NCBI RefSeq assembly: GCF_020511155.1
Contig: NZ_CP041216.1
Span: 1,364,001 to 1,428,000, forward strand
From: Shewanella glacialimarina
GTDB taxonomy: Bacteria > Pseudomonadota > Gammaproteobacteria > Enterobacterales > Shewanellaceae
Reading direction: 5' to 3'
DNA: 64,000 nt
In this document: one piece after another, positions 36,785-43,987 of the stretch
Layout of the letters: each line of letters begins with the position of its first letter
Position numbering within the stretch: the stretch's first letter is position 1
The notes under the pieces: generated by a model
The model's database searches: none
Seen by the model: the letters and a program-made list of their open reading frames with translations, nothing else
What the model was told of the DNA's origin: nothing
Position numbers and translations under genes: made by a program

Positions 36785-37109
36785 ATTTCCCTGCAATATT
36801 CTTATCACTTCAAATGCTATTCATTATAAAGTGTATGGTTTTTACCTATGGACAGTGTAGCCAACCTTAAGTACTTGTTCAGCTTGATGATGTAAGAGTT
36901 GTGAACTATGTCCATCTATTCCTTTAGTGGTATTTTTTTCATTGTGACAATGGTTACTTATGTGAGTTTTTGAGCAAAAATTATCTATCTTTGCAAACTA
37001 CAGAACGATTGATGGAAACTTTTTGGTAACAAATATATTACAAAGTTTACACGCTTTAGACGTTTGAAGAGGGGGATTTTTAAGCTATCTTCTCAGAGTG
37101 AGATATTAG
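36785..37109. other. Promoter region of omcA
   Basis: A 325-base gap between the small outer-membrane-like gene and omcA. It contains the odd palindrome CATTGTGACAATG at 36940-36952 and several TGTGA half-sites, but no complete CRP site (TGTGA-N6-TCACA) that I can defend. No gene is visible. Confidence 0.45.
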
Positions 37110-37910
37110 TCACATTTTGTAACTAACTGATAGTAGGAGTAAGTGAGAATGAATCGTATTGATGTCAATTGGAGTGAGTATGGTAGTTTTTCTGGTATTT
37201 AAAAGTGGCGTTAGTGCTTTTTTCTCAGATATGATCCAATTCAAATGTACATTGAGATTATTGTTCACTTCAAAACCTGCGTAGGTATTAATTTGTTGGC
37301 GGGGAAAGTCAGTTTGCTGTGTTAGGAAGTTATTTAGTTGATAATTCACACCTATGATCAATTTATTATTCAATAAGTTGTGCATCGAAATTTCACTGCC
37401 GATAATACTGTTTTCACTTATGGCTGTATTTTCAAACTCAAATGCAGAGTTTGAGTGTTCAGCTTGCCAGTTTATTGAGTAGGCTCTACGTATTAAAAAA
37501 CTACTAACCATGAAATCCGAAGTGATTTTCCATTGTGATTTGATACCCGCTTGAGCATTAGCACGTACATAAGTCGGGAAAAGACTGCTTTGTAATTGAT
37601 GGCTTTGTGATATGTGATTTGGTAATAGATAGTTTTGTAATGGACTGTTCAGTAATGAATCGTAATTATCATCCGGATTTATTTCACTTAGTAAGCTGAC
37701 AGAAGGGATAAAGCCGAACTCTTCAGCCTCATTCGATATTACTTGTTTAGTTACAAGCGTATTTTCAACTCTGCGGTTATCTATAAATAGCGCGTGGGAG
37801 TTGAGGTTGTGGATTGCTGAATAATGTACATTAAACTGAGCTGCTAACACTGGTAATTGGATCAAAAGAGAAATCATAAAACAGAAAGTGATTGATATGA
37901 GATTTTGCAT
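37110..37910 (-). CDS. Exported beta-rich protein of unknown function upstream of omcA
   Basis: A protein of 266 residues with a signal peptide (MISLLIQLPVLA before AQFNVHY). The mature part has alternating polar and hydrophobic strands, such as NKLIIGVNYQLNNFL and LNVHLNWIISE, and ends SHLLLLSVSYKM, very like the last strand of MtrB (IMLSMSYKL). It has no cysteine after the signal. It looks like a short outer-membrane barrel, but I recognise no family. It points in the same direction as omcA and lies about 325 bases upstream of it. Confidence 0.7.
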   Translation of the reverse strand: MQNLISITFCFMISLLIQLPVLAAQFNVHYSAIHNLNSHALFIDNRRVENTLVTKQVISNEAEEFGFIPSVSLLSEINPDDNYDSLLNSPLQNYLLPNHISQSHQLQSSLFPTYVRANAQAGIKSQWKITSDFMVSSFLIRRAYSINWQAEHSNSAFEFENTAISENSIIGSEISMHNLLNNKLIIGVNYQLNNFLTQQTDFPRQQINTYAGFEVNNNLNVHLNWIISEKKALTPLLNTRKTTILTPIDINTIHSHLLLLSVSYKM

Positions 37911-38174
37911 TCACTTTCTCCTTAAGATTATCGGTAATGACTTTAAAATTGTTAAGTCAGTATTTTACGGCGAACACTTTATCTACAGAGTATAGAAGAT
38001 GTTCTTATACCTTGATTGAAAATAGTAAAATTGAGTGATCATTGTGCAAGTAAGCCATTAAAGACAAAAAGACCAGACTTAGGGCTTGATTGCATTGGAG
38101 GGTTAAGGGATAATCCTTGGTGTTCTAGATGAGTTTGTTTTTATTTAGCTTATTTAGAAATCTATGGTGACCCT

Positions 38175-38275
38175 AGGGTCCCCCCGCAATGATAACTTGT
38201 GAACTCGGCCAGGCCCGGAAGGGAGCAACCGCAGCAAGTGACTCGTGTGCCGGGGTGTCGGCTCTAGGGGAGCCT
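38175..38275 (+). ncRNA. ffs: 4.5S RNA (small bacterial SRP RNA)
   Basis: The conserved apical loop of SRP RNA is present as GGCCAGGCCCGGAAGGGAGC, with the second strand AGCAACCGCAGC. The ends pair as AGGGTCCCC with GGGGAGCCT over about 100 bases. It binds Ffh and directs ribosomes making membrane proteins to FtsY. The exact ends are estimated from the pairing. Confidence 0.95.
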
Positions 38276-38386
38276 CCAACAATACTCCCCGCAAATAATA
38301 AGTAAATAAGTCCTATTTTATAAGACTTATTGATATACGTTTCATGCCTATTTAACTGCTGATGTTTTACTCAGCAAGCCTAATTA

Positions 38387-38707
38387 TTACTCATTGTGAC
38401 CTAACTGTATGACTGGTTCGGTTAATAGCTCATTTTCTTGTATTAATTTATTGTGTAAATTGGCTTTTAAAAAGGCTCTTGAACGCTCTAAAGCGGAGCT
38501 TATTTCATTTTTCATCTGTTTAAGTTCGTTGTAGTCTTCGAAAAAGTAAGTATCAACGAGATGTCGAATATAGCGTACTGGTAATTGATTTAAAGTCACA
38601 CAACAAAGATCCGCAAGATAATCTTCAGGTAATTCATCCATTAAACCTTCATCGCGCAATATTTCCAAAAGTAAGACTTCATAATAATTACGAAATTCTA
38701 AATGCAT
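38387..38707 (-). CDS. ComFB-family protein
   Basis: A protein of 106 residues from ATG 38707, which has GGAG at the right distance; ATG 38719 would add four residues. It shows the ComFB pattern: NYYEVLLLEIL near the start, then ADLCCVTLNQLPVRYIRHLVDTYFF. Recent work identifies ComFB proteins as cyclic dinucleotide receptors in cyanobacteria and other bacteria; binding here is an inference. The flanking genes do not suggest a pathway. Confidence 0.82.
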   Translation of the reverse strand: MHLEFRNYYEVLLLEILRDEGLMDELPEDYLADLCCVTLNQLPVRYIRHLVDTYFFEDYNELKQMKNEISSALERSRAFLKANLHNKLIQENELLTEPVIQLGHNE

Positions 38708-38785
38708 GGTCTTCTCCATTATGTGTCGTGTTGGCTTTATCAGTCATTATAGTAGACAACAAAAACGTTTATCATTAGTTTATTT

Positions 38786-39694
38786 TTACACCCAAACGTG
38801 ATTTGCCGCAATCAGCAATTGACTATGTCTTTGTGTTAACTTATCTGCCTGCTGGCTATATCCACCACCGATTACCGCGGCAACAGGAATGTTGTGATGT
38901 TTGGCTAGGGTTAATACTAGCTTATCTCTTGCGAGAATGCCCTGCGTAGATATATTTAAGTACCCTAAATCATCATCTTGATGAATATCAACACCAGCAT
39001 CATAAATAATAAGGTCGGGTTGGTGAAGTTGTATTAAATACCCAAATACACTGTCAATGTATGATAAGTATTCCTCATCGGAGCAGCCCTTATCAAGTTC
39101 AATATCATAATCTGAAATAGGTTTTCTGGATGGGAAGTTTTGTTTGCAATGAATTGAGCAACTAATGATATTGGGGTTACCCTGGCAGAGTGTTGCTGTA
39201 CCGTCACCTTGATGAACATCACAATCAAAAATTAAAACTTTATCAACTTGTTGTGTTTCTATTAGGTGACTAGCCGCAATAACTAAATCATTGAAGATGC
39301 AAAATCCACTGCCAAAATCATGATGAGCATGATGGTAGCCACCCGTAAAATGCACCGATATTTGATGGCTAAGGGCTAGTTGGCAGGTTAATAATGTGCC
39401 ATTCACTGCATGCAAAGTGCGTTTTACTAAACTTTCACTCCAGGGAAAGCCTATTCTGCGTAGCGCTTTAGGGTGAATGGAACCATTGATAAACGCATCA
39501 ACATAATCAGCATTGTGCACTTGTTTTATTAGACTAATATCAATTCTATTGGCTTGATGATGCATGCTTGGACAAACTAAATTTTGCTCAATAGCATAAT
39601 CAAACAAGTTTTGATATTTACTTGTTGGAAATCGATGCTGAGAAGGTAACGCCAGCTGTGAGTAACTGGCGTGATAAACAAAGGGGATTTTCAT
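38786..39694 (-). CDS. Histone-deacetylase-like amidohydrolase
   Basis: A protein of 302 residues of the arginase/deacetylase fold. The active site is visible: HHAHHDFGSGFCIFNDL, the zinc ligands in IFDCDVHQGDGTA, the second aspartate in IYDAGVDIHQDD, and the GGGYSQ loop near the end. Bacterial members remove acyl groups from small amines or proteins; the substrate is unknown. The gap to the DUF2057 gene is only 6 bases, so they are likely co-transcribed. Confidence 0.85.
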   Translation of the reverse strand: MKIPFVYHASYSQLALPSQHRFPTSKYQNLFDYAIEQNLVCPSMHHQANRIDISLIKQVHNADYVDAFINGSIHPKALRRIGFPWSESLVKRTLHAVNGTLLTCQLALSHQISVHFTGGYHHAHHDFGSGFCIFNDLVIAASHLIETQQVDKVLIFDCDVHQGDGTATLCQGNPNIISCSIHCKQNFPSRKPISDYDIELDKGCSDEEYLSYIDSVFGYLIQLHQPDLIIYDAGVDIHQDDDLGYLNISTQGILARDKLVLTLAKHHNIPVAAVIGGGYSQQADKLTQRHSQLLIAANHVWV

Positions 39695-39700
39695 TAACTA

Positions 39701-40405
39701 TTACAGTTGTTTTATTGCCCAGCCCATAAATTCTTTACGGGTTTTGTCATCGGCTTGTAACCACCAATATTGCAACATTTGTTCAGCTTGGGCTGGATTA
39801 GTGGCTTTTGGCGAGTGATCTGTATTTAATTTATTCACTGTGACAGCGGTTGCGGCTACCGTTGGTGAAACTGGGACTGAAGTCGTTGCTGTATAATTAA
39901 CAGCAGGATGACTACTTGTTGCATGTGCAGACATGGCATCGATGTCCGCGACTTTGTTGCCGCCAAACAAATTTGCAATAAAAGAGGCCTCTTCAAGTTG
40001 AGTATTTTCAACCGAATAACTGACTGTGCCTTTGTCTTGACGAGTAATGATAATGTCAGGTTTTTTGGCAAAAGATTTTGGCCGTTTTACGACTCCACCT
40101 TCGGCAGGGGAAAGAGTGTAATTAAAATCGCCATCAACATTAAGGGTGACAATAAAAGGCGCTGATTTTATGAAGCTTTGGCTATCACTGAAGTCATCTT
40201 GAACCATGTCGTGATATCTAATGGCAATTTTATGGCTGCCAGTGGTTAAATTTAAATCAGATTTATGTTTAAACGAATTTGTTTCTATCTGCTGACCATC
40301 TAAAGCCAAATATTCAAATGACATTGGAATGGTAAGATTAGCTGCCATCAGTGAGGATGATGAAAGTAATGCCAAAATTGCACTGGTGGATACGAATGAT
40401 TTCAT
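39701..40405 (-). CDS. DUF2057-family secreted protein (YccT-like)
   Basis: A protein of 234 residues with a signal peptide ending ...LMAAN. The front half matches the DUF2057/YccT family (LTIPMSFEYLALDGQ, SHKIAIRYHDMV), which is periplasmic. The tail has a low-complexity Thr/Ala/Val-rich linker around residues 160-200. GGAG precedes the ATG. Escherichia coli YccT affects curli assembly, but no curli genes are here. Confidence 0.75.
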   Translation of the reverse strand: MKSFVSTSAILALLSSSSLMAANLTIPMSFEYLALDGQQIETNSFKHKSDLNLTTGSHKIAIRYHDMVQDDFSDSQSFIKSAPFIVTLNVDGDFNYTLSPAEGGVVKRPKSFAKKPDIIITRQDKGTVSYSVENTQLEEASFIANLFGGNKVADIDAMSAHATSSHPAVNYTATTSVPVSPTVAATAVTVNKLNTDHSPKATNPAQAEQMLQYWWLQADDKTRKEFMGWAIKQL

Positions 40406-40414
40406 TGTAGCTCC

Positions 40415-41077
40415 TTAACGATTTAAACTTTGGCGTGGTCGCTCAAAGTGTTGTATCCGCTCTTCAATATAGCTAATGGCTTGGCGGCACTTACCTAAAC
40501 GACGATGCATTAAAAGAATGTCATTTTGCAATGTAATTTTTTCAGCAGCATGACACACCTCAAGGTTTGATTCCATCTGTTGAATTTTAAATTCAATTTT
40601 ATTAGCCCAAGCAAAATGTTTATTCAACTCTTGATAAAGTTGATGACTGTTTTGCATGATGTTATTTGCTATCCAACCAAAGCCACTATCCTGTACCGAC
40701 TGCTGTTGTTTTTTAGCATATCGCGCACGATTACTGGCTTTTTTCTGCTCAGCAGATTTTAAGTTTAATCCTGTCGTCAGCAAAGCACGCCTTAATGCGG
40801 TAAACCTATCTTGAATGCGCTGGCAGCTAAGTTCAATAGTGTTTTTAGCTAAGTTAAGCGTTAACTGTTTTTCTAACTGAGCAATATCCTTTCTAAGTTG
40901 CACAATGCAAGGGCTTAATTGAGCACCTTCTTGGATAAAAACGCTATGATTAAAGCGTTCAACATGTTGCAGTGTTTTCTTCTGCTGGTCGCCTAATTGA
41001 TTATCATGCTGCAGTGCTTCTTGTTCTATATGAGCAAGTTGTTGCTTCAGCATTAGGATTAATTGCTGAGTGTTCAT
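40415..41077 (-). CDS. priC: Primosomal replication protein N'' (PriC-like)
   Basis: A helical protein of 220 residues from ATG 41077; the open frame continues 51 codons upstream but that overlaps the TSUP gene. The family features are the N-terminal LKQQLAHIEQEA region and the C-terminal QAISYIEERIQHFERPR. It helps reload DnaB at stalled forks by a PriA-independent route. Its start overlaps the stop of the upstream gene by four bases (ATGA), so the two are translationally coupled. Confidence 0.8.
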   Translation of the reverse strand: MNTQQLILMLKQQLAHIEQEALQHDNQLGDQQKKTLQHVERFNHSVFIQEGAQLSPCIVQLRKDIAQLEKQLTLNLAKNTIELSCQRIQDRFTALRRALLTTGLNLKSAEQKKASNRARYAKKQQQSVQDSGFGWIANNIMQNSHQLYQELNKHFAWANKIEFKIQQMESNLEVCHAAEKITLQNDILLMHRRLGKCRQAISYIEERIQHFERPRQSLNR

Positions 41078-41847
41078 GCCCAGGCACTCCAGGCTAAATG
41101 GGTGGCAATAGATACCACAGAGATAATAAACAACGGCTTGATAAAAGGAATGCCAAAACGGATAGCGCTTCGCGCCCCAATAAATGATCCTGCCATCATG
41201 CAAACTCCCATCCATAGGCCTAATATCCAATTAACTTGCCCCAAGCTAGCAAAAATAATTAGCGCAGTAATGTTACTGATTAGTGTCATGATTCTTGCTA
41301 AAGCACAACTTTCTAGTAACGGTAATTTATGTAAAGAAATAGAGGAAACAGTCCAAAATGCACCGATACCGGGCCCTGCAAATCCATCGTAACCGCCCAG
41401 TATTAATCCTTGAGTTGCTTGGCGTTTATTAGTTGGAGCTTTGGTAGGCGCGACATAATGTGCACTGCCCATGGCTTTAGGGCTGAATAAAGTATAAATC
41501 GCAATACTGATAATAAGCAGTGGAAGTAACTTTTCAAGCCAATTCGAGTTAATTAAAAATACCAGTCCGCTACCGAGTATCGCACCGACAAAAGTGGCAA
41601 TAGCGCAGGTCTTCCAGAATGCTGGTACAAATAATTGCTGTTTATAATAGGTATAGCTAGAGGTAATTGAACCAAAACATGCCGCTAATTTATTGGTCCC
41701 CAGGGCTAAATGTGGTGGTATACCCATGGTGAGCAAGGCGGGAATAGACAAAAGGCCACCGCCACCGACTATAGCGTCAATAAAGCCTGCGATAATTCCA
41801 ATAACCGCCAATGCCGCTAAGTGGCTTGGGTCTAACATTAATTCCAA
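41074..41847 (-). CDS. TSUP-family (TauE/SafE) membrane transporter
   Basis: A protein of 257 residues with about eight hydrophobic segments and the typical TSUP opening IAGFIDAIVGGGGLLSIPALL and the central GGYDGFAGPGIGAFW. Members export sulfite or sulfoacetate or import other anions; the substrate is unknown. It sits between dinG (8-base gap) and priC (4-base overlap) in one minus-strand operon. Confidence 0.88.
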   Translation of the reverse strand: MELMLDPSHLAALAVIGIIAGFIDAIVGGGGLLSIPALLTMGIPPHLALGTNKLAACFGSITSSYTYYKQQLFVPAFWKTCAIATFVGAILGSGLVFLINSNWLEKLLPLLIISIAIYTLFSPKAMGSAHYVAPTKAPTNKRQATQGLILGGYDGFAGPGIGAFWTVSSISLHKLPLLESCALARIMTLISNITALIIFASLGQVNWILGLWMGVCMMAGSFIGARSAIRFGIPFIKPLFIISVVSIATHLAWSAWA

Positions 41848-41855
41848 GGGTATAC

Positions 41856-43931
41856 CTACTCAATCACCCGCCGAAAGGGCGGTAATGCATCAATTAACGA
41901 TTTGCCATAACGTTTAGTCACCAAACGGCGATCTAAGATTGTCACGCGACCATAATCTTGTTCTTTTCGCAGTAATCTACCACAACTTTGGACTAACTTG
42001 CGCGAAGCATCTGGAATGGTGAGTTGTAAAAATGGATTACCGCCTTTTACTTTTATATATTCGGCATGGGCCTGTTCAACTGGTGATGTCGGCACGGCAA
42101 AGGGCAGTTTGGTAATAATCAGGTTGGTGAGGTAATCGCCTGGCAAATCTAATCCTTCAGAAAAGCTACCTGTGCCGAAAATAATGCTTGGTTTGTCATC
42201 ATCACAACGTTGTTTATGCTGGCTTAAAATTTGTTGCCTTGGCATTGAACCTTGAATAAAAAGTTGCTCACTAGGGATTTTACCTTCAACTAATTCTACC
42301 ACTTTGTCCATTTGCCAGTACGATGCAAATAATACCAAAGAGGCCATTTCCCCTTCAATTAAGGCGACTATTTGGGTGGCCAGCTCTGCGGTGTAATCAT
42401 CATCTGTTGGCTCATTATCCATATGGGGAATAAAAAGCGTGGCATTATTTTCATAATCAAATGGCGATTGCAGGGCTAAAAAGCGACTGCCATCATTGAT
42501 ACTTAAACCAACCTGATGGGCAAAGTGATTGAAGTTATTCAGTGCTCTGAGTGTGGCACTGCACAGCACTACTCCAGCGGCTTTTTGCCATAGCATGGAC
42601 TCAAGCATAAAACCGACTTCAATGGGGGAGGCACTGACTAAATAATCTTGTTGTTTACCGGTAATTAACTCAATCCATCTGGCAGTAGGCGCGCCTTTTT
42701 TATTGTCTTCTTTGGCGATCATTTTCCACACTTTATGCAGATTCTCTAATCGTTGCAGAATAAAACCTGTTTCAGACAGCAATCCTTCAGATTGGTGCTT
42801 TGGCACCTCACCATCTTTAATCGCTTCAGATAAAACCGAAACCACCTTATTAAACTGTTTTAAGCCGCTACCCGTTGCTGTGGCGATGTTTTCAGCTTGA
42901 ATGGTTAACGATTGAGGTAATTGACCGTGCTCAAAACGCCATCTGGTTTCTGGGTTGGCAAAAAACTGTGGCTGCGTATCACAAAACTGAGCCACCTGAT
43001 TAAGTAAGCTGATAATGTCGGTGATGTGATCAAGCATGGCTTGAACTGGGGCAATAATATTATTAGTTTTTAACTGGTTTTGCAGTTTGCTACAGGTTTT
43101 ATTCGCCTTGTCTAACCAATCACATGCACCACGTATCGTCGCCTGCCCGCTGGAAAAGTCCCTTGCGACAATCGGTAAGTGATGGGCTTCATCTATGATG
43201 TAAAACATATCTTCAGGTTCAGGCAAAATAACCCCACCGCCTAATTCTAAGTCAGCAAATAATAAACTGTGATTAGCAATAAGCACATCCCATGTGTCAA
43301 CATCTTCACGGGCTTTATGGAAAGGGCAGTTATGGTGTGCAGAAACCTGACGATGACAGCTGTGTTTGTCGCAGCATATTTGTTGCCATAAAAAGTCAGG
43401 AATAGGCTCTTTTAAACTATCAAGTTCACCATTCCATTTTTTCTGATGATAATCTTGATGAATTTTTTGCAGTTGCTCAACCTGGCTTTGGTCAGGCTTT
43501 GTTTGCCACATCGCCATTTGCGAACTGTCTTGGGAACCCATCATTCCCTCTAGCTTTGCTAAGCAAACGTACCGCTGACGCCCTTTAACTAAACCAAATT
43601 TAAAATTTAAACCAGAATGCTGCAAGAAAAAGGGTAAGTCTTTATGCAGTAGTTGCTCTTGCAGTGCCACTGTTGCGGTGGCAATGCAGACTTTTTTCTT
43701 ACTCGCGATGCCTAAGGGGATAGCGCCTAAAAGGTAGGACAGTGATTTACCAATACCCGTACCTGCTTCAACAACAATGATAGGTCGTTGTTTGTCATAT
43801 TCACCGGCTAAAGTTTTAGAAATTTCTGCCACCATATAATTTTGTTCACGGCGTGAACGAAATTGAGGCATTGCCGAAGCAATGTCTTTATAGATGGTGC
43901 GAATTTGCGTTTTTACCTGGTCAGTGAGCAT
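41856..43931 (-). CDS. dinG: DinG, ATP-dependent DNA helicase
   Basis: A 691-residue XPD-like superfamily 2 helicase. Walker A is VVEAGTGIGKSLSY, the DEAH box is IIDEAHHLP, and motif VI is VQSCGRLLRKEQDYG. The four iron-sulfur cysteines lie in CLAKLEG and CCDKHSCHRQ/HHNCPFH. It unwinds R-loops and other blocking structures at replication forks. A perfect LexA box lies 33 bases upstream of the start, shared with polB. Confidence 0.95.
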   Translation of the reverse strand: MLTDQVKTQIRTIYKDIASAMPQFRSRREQNYMVAEISKTLAGEYDKQRPIIVVEAGTGIGKSLSYLLGAIPLGIASKKKVCIATATVALQEQLLHKDLPFFLQHSGLNFKFGLVKGRQRYVCLAKLEGMMGSQDSSQMAMWQTKPDQSQVEQLQKIHQDYHQKKWNGELDSLKEPIPDFLWQQICCDKHSCHRQVSAHHNCPFHKAREDVDTWDVLIANHSLLFADLELGGGVILPEPEDMFYIIDEAHHLPIVARDFSSGQATIRGACDWLDKANKTCSKLQNQLKTNNIIAPVQAMLDHITDIISLLNQVAQFCDTQPQFFANPETRWRFEHGQLPQSLTIQAENIATATGSGLKQFNKVVSVLSEAIKDGEVPKHQSEGLLSETGFILQRLENLHKVWKMIAKEDNKKGAPTARWIELITGKQQDYLVSASPIEVGFMLESMLWQKAAGVVLCSATLRALNNFNHFAHQVGLSINDGSRFLALQSPFDYENNATLFIPHMDNEPTDDDYTAELATQIVALIEGEMASLVLFASYWQMDKVVELVEGKIPSEQLFIQGSMPRQQILSQHKQRCDDDKPSIIFGTGSFSEGLDLPGDYLTNLIITKLPFAVPTSPVEQAHAEYIKVKGGNPFLQLTIPDASRKLVQSCGRLLRKEQDYGRVTILDRRLVTKRYGKSLIDALPPFRRVIE

Positions 43932-43964
43932 GAGTAGTTTTTATTCTGCGGTGACTGATTTATG

Positions 43965-43980
43965 CTGTACATAATAACAG
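43965..43980. promoter_or_regulatory. LexA (SOS) box shared by dinG and polB
   Basis: CTGTACATAATAACAG fits CTGT-N8-ACAG exactly and is centred in the 56-base gap between the divergent genes. dinG and polB are both classical SOS genes, so one LexA dimer can repress both. Confidence 0.92.
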
Positions 43981-43987
43981 TGAATCT

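Noticed and set aside
41063..41392. Plus-strand open frame over the TSUP gene
   Set aside because: Antisense to a clear transporter gene, with no family resemblance.
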